Source: an uncultured Oscillibacter sp. (GTDB lineage Bacteria > Bacillota > Clostridia > Oscillospirales > Oscillospiraceae). Taken from it: a stretch of 24,110 nucleotides of DNA. Location of the stretch: contig CAJTVF010000041.1 in assembly GCA_910579435.1 (NCBI GenBank), positions 1 through 24,110 of the forward strand. Reading direction: 5' to 3'. This document shows positions 8,701 through 15,118 of this stretch, piece after piece (positions within the stretch are counted from its first letter, which is position 1; each line of letters begins with the position of its first letter). The notes beneath the pieces are model-generated. The model saw only the letters and a list, made by a program, of their open reading frames with translations. It made no database searches and was not told the origin of the DNA. Made by a program: the position numbers and the translations under genes.

Positions 8701-10596
8701 GCTGAGGTCCACCGGGCGGCTGAAGGAGGCGAAAACCTGCTTGCTCCTGGCCCAGTTGCCGTCGTCCCAGGACTGGGAGGTCCAGTGGGTGCTGAAATCG
8801 CCGTCGTTCATGTACGCGGTCTGGAAGGGCTGTCCGGCGGGGTAGGCGCTGGGAGAGACGTTCCCGCTGTCCGCCAGCCAGACCCGCTCGATGTCCGCCC
8901 CCTCCAGAACGCCCTCTGTGGGGATGCCCTCCGGGCGGGAGTAGTCCACGGCGGCGGGCGTTCCCAGGGCGGTGCGGGAAGGGCCGCTGACCCCCGCGGC
9001 GTTCCCCGCCTGAATGTAGATGGAATAGGTGACGCCGTTGGTCAATCCGGTGATCACCGTGCTGGTATTGCTGAGGCGGCCGCCCCACTGCCGGAAGCCG
9101 GACTCGCTCTCGGCCTTGTAATAGACCTCGTAGAACGTGGCGTTCTCCGACGCCTTCCAGCCCACGGACAGCGCGCTGTCCAGCGACCCCACGTTCACCA
9201 TGTCCGGGGCGCTGGGGGCCTTGGAGGGCTGGGGCGTGGCGGACACGGGGTCACAGGCGGTTCCCTCCCAGGTCCCGTCCACCGGGGTAACGGTAAAGAG
9301 GTAGGTCTTCAGGTTCTCCAGTCCCGTGACCTCCGCCCGGGGCACGTCCACCCGCAAAGAGCGCCGGCTGCCGCCGCCGTCCTGGAGCCAGTAGTCCACC
9401 CGGTAGCCGGAGACGTTGGGGACCTCGCCCCAGCGGAGGCTGACCCGCTCGCTCCCGGGGGTGGCGGTGAGATTCCGCACTACGCCGCCGGCGGCGGAGG
9501 GACGCTCCGGGATGACCTCCCGGAGGAACTGGATGGATTCCACAGTAGTATAGTCCCCGCCCTCGGTGCGGGTGACGGTGATGACGATTTCCTTCACCGC
9601 TACCCGGCGGCCCAGGGAGATGGTGACCACGCTGCTGCCCTCCACGGGGCCGATGGCGTGGATTCCCTCCGGCAGGGAGAGGTCAAAGGGGAAGGTCTCC
9701 CCGCTTCCGTCTTCATAAGTCACAGCCACAGAGCCCGCCTGCATGGCCTCGGGGCCCTCCGGGGAGATGACCTGGATTTCCTCCATCTCCACCGGCTCCG
9801 CCAGGGAGACGGCCAGCTCCAGAGGCACGCCGGACAGGGTGACCCTCCGGCCATTGCTGCGGAACAAATCCTCCAGAACCCCGGAAACCAGGCTGGCCTC
9901 CCCGCCCAGGCGGGTTTCTTCCACCGGAGGAGCCAGCAGGTTCGTGTCCCGGACTTCCGGACGGCCCTCCGCATTTAGGTTCCGGCTGACGACGGCCAGG
10001 TCGTAGACGTCGATGACGCCGTCGCCGTTTAAATCATAAATCTCCAGGTCCCGGCGCCGGCCGGAGCCCAGAGCCTCCGACAGCGCCTCCCGGTCCCGGT
10101 CATTGACGCGCCCGTCGCCGTTCACGTCCCCCAGGGTGAAGGACGCGTCCGCCGTGCCCAAGGTGACGTGCTGGGAGTAGTTCCCGATGGTCAGCTCCTG
10201 GCGGCAGTCCGCGTAGCCGTCCCCGGTGAATGCCAAGGTGTAATTCCCCTGGGGCAGGCCGGAGACGGCCAGGTCCAGATAACCGGGCCACCTGCCGCCG
10301 CCCAAGCTCCCGCCGTCCTGATTCCGCAGGGCCACGGAGGCGGGGCAGCCGCCCACGTCCGTCCGGCTGTTCTCCTCCGTCAGGTCCAGGATCCCCAGGG
10401 AACGGCCCTCCTGAAAGAGCTCCGCCCGGACCCTCCGGTCCCGGAGGGCCTCCAGGGTCTGGGGCCAGTCCACCCGGACCGTGGCGGAGATGGCGCCGCT
10501 GTCCGCGCCGCTCCAGGCGGCCTCCGCCGCCGGAAGGCCGGGGACCAGCAGCGCCCCGGCCAGCAGCAGGGATAATATGCGTTGTCTGATGCGCAT
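5719..10596 (-). CDS. secreted multidomain peptidase M60 (enhancin-like, mucinase type) with dockerin
   Basis: The 1625-residue product starts with a signal peptide (MRIRQRILSLLLAGALLVPG, cut near AEA). Domains in order: a beta domain (30-150); a type I dockerin with two calcium loops, DVNGDGRVNDRD and DLNGDGVIDVYD (156-208); a possible galactose-binding-like domain (225-360); two fibronectin type III domains (372-455, 462-548); an F5/8 discoidin-like domain (586-735, DGDFSTHWTSQSW); then the M60 region (about 835-1230), with the gluzincin site HEIGH (1085-1089) and third ligand Glu1098 in AEITNN. Further beta-sandwich domains fill the C-terminus. M60 enzymes cut mucin-type glycoproteins, so host mucin is the likely substrate. 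It has no SLH domain itself; the coupled downstream gene supplies one. A start at 10683 would add 29 residues before the signal peptide; ATG 10596 with AGAGGA is preferred. Confidence 0.9.
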   Translation of the reverse strand: MRIRQRILSLLLAGALLVPGLPAAEAAWSGADSGAISATVRVDWPQTLEALRDRRVRAELFQEGRSLGILDLTEENSRTDVGGCPASVALRNQDGGSLGGGRWPGYLDLAVSGLPQGNYTLAFTGDGYADCRQELTIGNYSQHVTLGTADASFTLGDVNGDGRVNDRDREALSEALGSGRRRDLEIYDLNGDGVIDVYDLAVVSRNLNAEGRPEVRDTNLLAPPVEETRLGGEASLVSGVLEDLFRSNGRRVTLSGVPLELAVSLAEPVEMEEIQVISPEGPEAMQAGSVAVTYEDGSGETFPFDLSLPEGIHAIGPVEGSSVVTISLGRRVAVKEIVITVTRTEGGDYTTVESIQFLREVIPERPSAAGGVVRNLTATPGSERVSLRWGEVPNVSGYRVDYWLQDGGGSRRSLRVDVPRAEVTGLENLKTYLFTVTPVDGTWEGTACDPVSATPQPSKAPSAPDMVNVGSLDSALSVGWKASENATFYEVYYKAESESGFRQWGGRLSNTSTVITGLTNGVTYSIYIQAGNAAGVSGPSRTALGTPAAVDYSRPEGIPTEGVLEGADIERVWLADSGNVSPSAYPAGQPFQTAYMNDGDFSTHWTSQSWDDGNWARSKQVFASFSRPVDLSAVIWVPRLDGSYPNNLRLYTVTVWRQGEDLNGPGALASPNPLQGGSASDHSTWLGVGNNPGVTKFAVLPFEPVTDVVKIAVTIEQTAYTAVSLSELMFVEYDPAHCLPDNIAALFADELRASLRSGVTQADIDALRQRLESEERNYYMNLDTLADELALAEELLRGGTSSGVLVNGIQSRSGGEDSRKYQQGGSDLQPLGVAAGAKQELTIYASGIPAGQKLTVYASQFQAEASAWRAAIGTLSNGRNVLAVPQIGSQNTPRGGSLYLTYGGTNPEGIRLHIRRGTDIPVLELADWYSLSESQRRSELGRYAGELERYAAGLTGDLRTNIRNVTEISTPTMLLSLPAAAVLSGAGRSRAERIETLYQTVLAWEDVMHICKTTQGIDITYAQNDMQTRQNIRCMQMFSGAFMYAAGNHIGIGYGSCAGMACGKPVSAMGASDTANRLFGWGIAHEIGHNMDKLGKAEITNNLYSLMVQTYDGKQNTLASRLEKSNKYAGIFTKTAQGLPGDSNDVFVQLGLYWQLHLAYDGGEKPMDFYNRFFKAWKAGTYFGGETNYQDRVARTASAVANRNLTEFFTRWGMTLSEGTRAALAKYPAESRALWYLSDQSRRDWLANIPAGQGTVSLTAALEGEKAVKLTIFPAFTQGKVQGYEILRNGVPIAFTTEAVYTDTIGSANHRTFAYSVRAYDTLGNRVAEASAPELRIAYDKTVPADAYTLVRNGTTATFTMKEETPVSGLKLAGAPASGEFTVAVTDKDGKTTTARSGDFGQGNQAVDDKSSYLTYFQKPGAEAADTRIWTYDAKTVVVTGVPEGADIQLISYAGDDVAFLENGAVGVLSKAYRYGTEAGQVIPAGTLIVTGTYRGDPAYQTVKIEGRFTRTVLTDGDDEVKTTTETRWLDGRALLFAEIPADGKVCDISDGLFIFIPNVQREAELQGEASGCNDASLLPAQMRAVLSRTDQPTLPDSQRVTAETLWINTPGGTDLPVIVLEEGE

Positions 10597-10673
10597 AGGG
10601 TGTCCTCTCTTTTCCGCCTCCGGGGCGGGGATGCCGCCGCCCCGGAAACTGCTGTGATAGCCAGCGCGGCTGA

Positions 10674-10694
10674 AAAGGAGCATTGGCCTCCTTT
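10674..10694 (-). promoter_or_regulatory. leader hairpin enclosing a Shine-Dalgarno-like sequence
   Basis: In the leader of the M60 transcript, AAAGGAG pairs with CTCCTTT (7 bp) around a loop containing an ATG (10683). The AAAGGAGG is the best ribosome-binding site in the leader but belongs to an upstream in-frame start, not to the signal-peptide start at 10596. Confidence 0.35.
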
Positions 10695-10718
10695 CAACTG
10701 CGTTGATTCGATGAGAAA

Positions 10719-10747
10719 ATTATAACAAGTTCCCCAGGGCTTGACAA
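10719..10747 (-). promoter_or_regulatory. sigma-70 promoter of the M60-SLH operon
   Basis: TTGTCA (10747-10742), 17-base spacer, TATAAT (10724-10719), five of six and six of six matches. The start site would be near 10712, giving a leader of about 115 bases. Confidence 0.85.
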
Positions 10748-10819
10748 GATGGATTTTCCGGCGGACTGGCACAATGGCGATATAAAACCCGGGAATGCCT
10801 GATTCCGAGCTTCTATGCC

Positions 10820-10849
10820 GCAGGGGCGGACCTGTGTGTCCGCCCCTGC
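10820..10849. repeat. perfect 12-bp inverted repeat
   Basis: GCAGGGGCGGAC (10820-10831), loop CTGTGT, GTCCGCCCCTGC (10838-10849). The tail on plus (GTTTCCTTACC) is a poor terminator tail and there is none on minus. It might be an old terminator of a lost gene or a dispersed palindrome. Confidence 0.5.
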
Positions 10850-10936
10850 GTTTCCTTACCTTTATAAATGCGCGCTGGAACGCCCGCTGCTTATTCGGAC
10901 TTTTTTCTTGCTCCAAAGTCAAGGAGGCTGTCTTTT

Positions 10937-11308
10937 GTGAAACGAAACGGAACCTTTATAGAAGGCCCGATCCTCGGCCCGCTGCTGCGCTTTACGCTTC
11001 CCGTACTGCTGGCGCTGCTGCTGCAGGCCATGTACGGCGCGGTGGATCTGATCGTGGTGGGGCAGTTCGGCCAGCCCGCCGGCGTATCCGCCGTGTCCAC
11101 CGGCAGTCAGGTCATGCGCACCGTCACCGCTCTGGTCACCGGACTGTCCATGGGGGCCATGTTCCGGGAGCTGGGGGATTCCAAAACCCCGCTGCGCACC
11201 GTGACCATCGCGTGCGTCGTAAATATCGCCGGAGACCTGCTGTTTTTGGGCTTCTACGCGGTGACCGCCCTGCGGGACCGGAGAGAGGCCCCGGCCGGGA
11301 GGGCGTGA
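10937..11308 (+). pseudogene. MATE-family multidrug/Na+ antiporter remnant, internally deleted and truncated
   Basis: AAGGAGG (10921-10927) precedes a GTG start at 10937. The 123-residue frame begins like a MATE transporter (GPILGPLLRFTLPVLLALLLQ, then YGAVDLIVVGQFGQPAGVSAVSTGSQVM and VTALVTGLSMGA). After SMGA it jumps directly to MFRELGDSKTPLRTVTIACVVNI, which in full-length family members (about 450 residues) lies some 70 residues further on, and then ends within the next helix in an unrelated tail (RDRREAPAGRA). The frame has survived an in-frame internal deletion and loss of the C-terminal two thirds, so transport function is almost certainly lost. The gene still has an intact ribosome-binding site, which suggests recent decay. 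Confidence 0.82.
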
Positions 11309-11362
11309 AGGCGAGGCCGGAGGGTTTGTCCGCGTTGGACGTTCCAAACGGCGGTACGCGGT

Positions 11363-12649
11363 TCAGCCCTCTTTTTCCATCATAATCTCCAGGATGGTCC
11401 GGTCCGTCTCCACCATGCCCGGCGCACTGACCCGGCCCATGCTGCGAATGGCCTCCTCCGGCGTTGCGCCGCAGATGCCGTCCGTGGGCTGGAGTACGAC
11501 GCCCTCCATAGTGAGATAGGCGCACATCAGCGCGGCGTTGGCGGCGGTGGCCAGCTTCAGCGCGCAGCCGATTTTTCCGCCGTCGCAGACCATGCCGGTC
11601 AGGTCCCCGCTCATGTTGATGACGGCTCCTCCGATCTGCTCGTCCGTGCCCCCCATCAGCCAGGTCATGGCCGCAGAGGCCGCCGTGGCGGCGGAAACCC
11701 CGCAGCCGCAGGTTGCGGAGAGCTTTCCGGTAAAGAGCTTGATGTAGACGTTCAGGGTATGGGAGAAGGCCAGGGCCTTCACCAGCCGCTCGCTGGAGGC
11801 TCCCAGATGCCGGGCCATCTCCACAACGGGAATCACGGCGGTCAGTCCGTGGTTTCCGCTGCCCGCGCTGCTCATGACCGCGTAGGGACATCCGCTCATG
11901 CGGCCCTCGGCGCTGGCGGCCACACGGGCCATGACCCGGCTGAACAGGTTGTCCCCCATATCGCCCTTCGTCACCTGCCGTTTCAGCGCCCCGGCGATGC
12001 CGATGCCGGGATCGTGCTCCAGGCCAAAGTCCGCCAGGCGCTCGTTCATCTCCGCGCCCTCCAGCATGAAGGCCAGCTCCTCCTCCGAGCACTGCTCCAC
12101 CAGAGCCCGAATCTCCGCCACGGTCATGGGCTTCAGCCGCTCATGGAGATCGTCCCCGCCGGCGGCGGACCAGGGCTTTTCCAGCAGCACGCCGTCGTTC
12201 CGCTTGGTGAGTATGATATTGGAGTGGGTCCCCCGGATCTCGCTGACGCCGGTGCCGGCGGCAGTGGCAGCCTCCGCCCGGGCATAGAGCTGGGCTTCCT
12301 CGCGCTTGATCCGCACGCTCACGCGGCCCTCCTCCACAAGGCGGAGGGCGTTGGCAATCACGCCGTCCTGGATATCCTCCAGAAGCTGCAATCCCTTTTC
12401 CGGGTTGCGCAGGCTGGCACCCAGGGCGGCGGCGTATTTCAGTCTCACCCTCGGAAAGCCGGGGATGCCCACGCTCATGCCGTTTTTGTAGATGCCGGGG
12501 TTGACCTCCAGCTTTACGGAGACAACCTCGCCGCCAATGGCGCGGCAGGCGTCTGCGGCGGCCAGCGCCACGCAGACGGGCTCGGTGCAGCCCAGGGCGG
12601 GGACCACCTCCTGCCGCAGCAGGGCCAGCAGCTCTTCCTTTGTAATCAT
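11363..12649 (-). CDS. L-cysteine desulfidase / UPF0597 (CdsB, YhaM-like) family protein
   Basis: The 428-residue product matches the family of CdsB/CyuA (YhaM), related to the alpha subunit of iron-sulfur serine dehydratases. Members break L-cysteine into pyruvate, ammonia and sulfide with a [4Fe-4S] cluster. Visible hallmarks are ALGCTEPVCVALAAA (Cys21), NPGIYKNGMSVGIPG, RGTHSNI, SSAGSGNHGLTA and the cysteine-rich CGCGVSAATAA and GGKIGCALKLA stretches. ATG 12649 has GAGAGGAG eight bases upstream; an apparent 37-residue extension to 12760 would cover the sigma-54 promoter and is rejected. The gene diverges from an enhancer-binding regulator and has a consensus -24/-12 promoter. Serine rather than cysteine as substrate cannot be ruled out. 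Confidence 0.85.
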   Translation of the reverse strand: MITKEELLALLRQEVVPALGCTEPVCVALAAADACRAIGGEVVSVKLEVNPGIYKNGMSVGIPGFPRVRLKYAAALGASLRNPEKGLQLLEDIQDGVIANALRLVEEGRVSVRIKREEAQLYARAEAATAAGTGVSEIRGTHSNIILTKRNDGVLLEKPWSAAGGDDLHERLKPMTVAEIRALVEQCSEEELAFMLEGAEMNERLADFGLEHDPGIGIAGALKRQVTKGDMGDNLFSRVMARVAASAEGRMSGCPYAVMSSAGSGNHGLTAVIPVVEMARHLGASSERLVKALAFSHTLNVYIKLFTGKLSATCGCGVSAATAASAAMTWLMGGTDEQIGGAVINMSGDLTGMVCDGGKIGCALKLATAANAALMCAYLTMEGVVLQPTDGICGATPEEAIRSMGRVSAPGMVETDRTILEIMMEKEG

Positions 12650-12706
12650 ACGAAATGCTCCTCTCTGTAAATTGGCCTGAGATGAAGGTTCTTCGCTGAA
12701 TAATAA

Positions 12707-12722
12707 AGCAACTTCCGTGCCA
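12707..12722 (-). promoter_or_regulatory. sigma-54 (-24/-12) promoter of the cysteine desulfidase gene
   Basis: On the minus strand TGGCAC (12722-12717), five bases GGAAG, and TTGCT (12711-12707) match the sigma-54 consensus TGGCAC-N5-TTGCW exactly. The start site would be about 12696, 47 bases before the ATG. Confidence 0.85.
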
Positions 12723-12743
12723 GGCGTTTTCCTCCAAAATCCC

Positions 12744-12772
12744 TTGCAATCCGCCGGCATTTGTGGTTAAAT
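12744..12772 (+). promoter_or_regulatory. possible sigma-70 promoter of the regulator gene
   Basis: TTGCAA (12744-12749), 17-base spacer, TTAAAT (12767-12772), four of six matches each. The -10 overlaps the first TGGTTAAA repeat, which would permit autorepression. Confidence 0.35.
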
Positions 12773-12792
12773 GGTCAAAGAAACTGGTTAAA
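12764..12792. promoter_or_regulatory. TGGTTAAA repeats: putative enhancer sites for the sigma-54 activator
   Basis: TGGTTAAA (12764-12771), TGGTCAAA (12772-12779) and TGGTTAAA (12785-12792) are direct repeats; the two exact copies are 21 bases apart, two helical turns. They lie about 42-85 bases upstream of the minus-strand sigma-54 promoter. Inverted copies recur at 14868-14893. Confidence 0.6.
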
Positions 12793-12815
12793 ACCCAACC
12801 AAAAGGAGGCTGCCC

Positions 12816-14864
12816 ATGCCGGCAAAAAAGAAAATATCCGTCATTGCCCTGGACCCCAGGGCGGGGGAATCCTATCGATCGGACATCACCCGGCTGTTCG
12901 GGGAGGCGGCGGAGATCTCCGCCTTTTCCGTGCTGGACGGCAGCGCCTCCGGGGTGCTGGACCGGGCGGACCTGTTCGTGGCCTCCACCGACGCCTACGG
13001 GTCCCCGGAAGAGCTGCTGCGGCATATCCCCATCGACAGCCAGACCATGGCGGTGGAGGTGTCCTTCCGCTGGAGCGAGCTGCGCAAGCTCAAGGAGCTT
13101 CCGGCGGGCAGCCGGGTGCTGTTCGTCAACATGACCCAGACCATGGCCCGGGAGGCCATCGCCCAGCTGGAGCAGTTCGGCGTCACCCACATTCAATGGA
13201 TTCCGTACTACCCCGGCGCGCCGGAGGTCCCGGACGCCCATATCGCCGTGACGCCTGACGAGCGCCGCTACGTTCCCCCGGGGACCGGCACCGTCATCGA
13301 CCTGGGACAGCGGGTCTGCACCTCCGGCATGATGATCGAGATTGCGCTCCGGCTGGGGCTGGAAGCCCTGCTGGAGGGACCCGCCTTTCAGCAGTATGCC
13401 CGGGAGGTAGCCACCAGCAACTACAGCTTTGACCGGATGTTTGCCCGGTCCGTCCGCCTGGAGAGCCAGTTCTATATTTTAATGGAGAGCCTGGAGGACG
13501 GCGTGGTGGGCGTCAACGAAAAGGGGGAGATTTTCGCCTGCAACCGCCGGGCCGAGGAGATGACCTGCGTCAGCGCGTCCCTGGTCCAGGGGCGGCGCTG
13601 CGAGGAGGTGTTTCCCTACATTCCCTTCGCCCAGTGCCTGCAAAGCCGCCGGACCCTGCCCGTCAAGGCCATGAAGGTCAACGGCGTGAACCTCAGCGTG
13701 GAGGTGGTGCCGGTAATCCGCCAGAACGCCTGCATCGGGGCCTTTGCCCTGCTCCAGCGGTTCAACGACGTGGAGGCCCGGCAGAGCGAGCTGCGGAGCC
13801 AGCTCTTTCACAAGGGGCACTATGCCAAATACAGCTTCGCCGACGTCATTGGGCAGTCGGACGCCATCAGCCGGACCAAGGAGACCCTGGCCCGCATGGC
13901 CCGCAGCGAGAGCCCCGTCCTGCTGATCGGGGAGACGGGGACGGGGAAGGAGCTCTTCGCCCACGCCGTCCACCAGGCCAGCCGCCGGGAGGAGGGGCCC
14001 TTTGTTGCCATCAACGTGGCGGCGTTCCCGGAAAACCTGCTGGAGAGCGAGCTCTTCGGCTATGAGGAGGGGGCCTTCACCGGGGCCAGGAAGGGGGGGC
14101 GTCCCGGCCTCTTTGAGCTGGCCCACAAGGGAACGCTGTTTTTAGATGAGGTGGAGGGCATGAGCCTCGCCCTGCAAATCAAGCTCCTCCGGGCCCTCCA
14201 GGAGCGGGAGGTCATGCGGGTGGGGGGCAACCGGATTATCCATGTGGATGTCCGCATCGTCGCCGCCACCAACGAGGCCCTGGAGCAGAAGGTCCGGGAG
14301 GGCTCCTTCCGCCGGGACCTCTACTACCGGCTCAGCACCCTGCCGGCCCTGATTCCGCCCCTGACAGAGCGGGGGGACGACATCTTCCTCCTGACAGAGC
14401 ATTTCCGCCGGGAACTGGGCGGGAGCTTCCGCCTGACGGAGCCCGTCAAGTCCTTCTTCCGCCGCCACACCTGGCCCGGGAACATTCGGGAGCTGCGGAA
14501 CGCAGTGGAGTACTTCATTTATACCGGCCATGAGGACGTCGGCCTGGAGGACCTTCCCCCCACGCTGTTTCTCTCCGAGGGCCCGGCGCTCTGTCCTCCC
14601 GCCGCCCCGGAGGCGGAGCCCTCCGACAGCGCCTCCTTCGTCCTGGGCCAGCTCTACGCCGCCTCCGAGGCCGGGACCGCCATGGGCCGGGACGCCTTGC
14701 TGCGCATGGCCCGGGAGGCCCATGTCCCCCTCTCCCAGAGGGAGGTCCGGGACATTCTGTCGGACCTGGCGGCCCGGGGCCTGGTCCGGATCAGCCGGGG
14801 CCGGGGCGGAAGCCGCCTGACCCCCAAGGGGCGCGCCCTCTGGGAAAATGGTCATAAATTTTAA
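12816..14864 (+). CDS. sigma-54-dependent enhancer-binding transcriptional activator (sensor, PAS, AAA+, winged helix)
   Basis: The 682-residue regulator has an N-terminal alpha/beta sensor region (about 5-195) with a layout like PrpR-type receiver domains, a PAS domain (about 215-320), an AAA+ sigma-54 interaction domain (345-580) and a C-terminal winged helix (605-682). Walker A is GETGTGKE (372-379), the sigma-54 contact loop GAFTGA is intact (419-424), Walker B is LFLDEVEG (441-448), and FRRDLYYRLS carries the arginine finger. The DNA-binding end (SQREVRDILSDLAARGLVRISRGRGGSRLTPKG) is a winged helix, not the usual Fis-type helix-turn-helix. AAAGGAGG lies six bases before the ATG. It is flanked by repeats and sigma-54 promoters of cysteine desulfidase and C-S lyase genes, so it probably senses a cysteine-related ligand; the ligand is an inference. 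Confidence 0.92.
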   Translation: MPAKKKISVIALDPRAGESYRSDITRLFGEAAEISAFSVLDGSASGVLDRADLFVASTDAYGSPEELLRHIPIDSQTMAVEVSFRWSELRKLKELPAGSRVLFVNMTQTMAREAIAQLEQFGVTHIQWIPYYPGAPEVPDAHIAVTPDERRYVPPGTGTVIDLGQRVCTSGMMIEIALRLGLEALLEGPAFQQYAREVATSNYSFDRMFARSVRLESQFYILMESLEDGVVGVNEKGEIFACNRRAEEMTCVSASLVQGRRCEEVFPYIPFAQCLQSRRTLPVKAMKVNGVNLSVEVVPVIRQNACIGAFALLQRFNDVEARQSELRSQLFHKGHYAKYSFADVIGQSDAISRTKETLARMARSESPVLLIGETGTGKELFAHAVHQASRREEGPFVAINVAAFPENLLESELFGYEEGAFTGARKGGRPGLFELAHKGTLFLDEVEGMSLALQIKLLRALQEREVMRVGGNRIIHVDVRIVAATNEALEQKVREGSFRRDLYYRLSTLPALIPPLTERGDDIFLLTEHFRRELGGSFRLTEPVKSFFRRHTWPGNIRELRNAVEYFIYTGHEDVGLEDLPPTLFLSEGPALCPPAAPEAEPSDSASFVLGQLYAASEAGTAMGRDALLRMAREAHVPLSQREVRDILSDLAARGLVRISRGRGGSRLTPKGRALWENGHKF

Positions 14865-14867
14865 TGT

Positions 14868-14893
14868 TTTAACCAATTAATTTTCTTTAACCA
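14868..14893. promoter_or_regulatory. inverted TTTAACCA repeats: putative upstream activator sites for the C-S lyase operon
   Basis: TTTAACCA at 14868-14875 and 14886-14893 are the reverse complement of the repeats at 12764-12792. They start 18 bases apart and lie about 155-180 bases upstream of the sigma-54 promoter at 15047, a normal enhancer distance. Confidence 0.6.
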
Positions 14894-14929
14894 ATAAATT
14901 CCCGTTCCAATGCGGAACCCACAGCATTC

Positions 14930-14996
14930 AGCACACAAATCCTCCGGGATAGACGCCGGCATTTCGCCAAAATCTATCCCGGCGGTTTTGTGTGCT
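14930..14996. repeat. long two-part inverted repeat downstream of the regulator gene
   Basis: AGCACACAAA (14930-14939) pairs with TTTGTGTGCT (14987-14996) and CCGGGATAGA (14944-14953) with TCTATCCCGG (14973-14982), separated by a 4x4 internal loop: 20 bp of stem. It may end the regulator transcript, although no T tract follows, or bring the enhancer nearer the promoter. Confidence 0.6.
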
Positions 14997-15046
14997 TCTC
15001 CAATTTTAAGACGGGTTTGGATGGGATTCCGCCCTCACGCCCTGTT

Positions 15047-15062
15047 TGGCATAGTTTTTGCT
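15047..15062 (+). promoter_or_regulatory. sigma-54 (-24/-12) promoter of the C-S lyase/symporter operon
   Basis: TGGCAT (15047-15052), AGTTT, TTGCT (15058-15062): one mismatch to TGGCAC-N5-TTGCW with exact spacing, preceded by TT. The start site would be about 15073, so the coding start must be at 15119, not at an upstream ATG. Confidence 0.78.
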
Positions 15063-15118
15063 TTAATAATTCGCCAAACGCCGCGAGCATACGATCATTA
15101 CAGAAAGGATGCGAGACC

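Larger units (their letters stand above)
10597..10936. other. divergent intergenic region
   Basis: This 340-base region holds the M60 leader and promoter (10597-10747), and a perfect 12-bp hairpin (10820-10849). No promoter for the plus-strand MATE remnant is convincing: a TTGACA at 10741-10746 lacks a -10 at proper distance. Confidence 0.5.

Noticed and set aside
6667..9978. 1103-codon open frame on the plus strand
   Set aside because: It is antisense to the M60 peptidase gene, has low-complexity Gly/Ala/Arg/His/Val-rich composition and no domain. GC-rich third positions remove stop codons from the antisense frame.
10741..10787. TTGACA with a TATAAA downstream as a plus-strand promoter for the MATE remnant
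   Set aside because: The two boxes are 34 bases apart; no -10 sequence lies at 16-18 bases.
14990..15118. 43-residue N-terminal extension of the C-S lyase
   Set aside because: It covers the sigma-54 promoter and part of the palindrome, and does not resemble the family N-terminus, which begins at MRYDFDQ.
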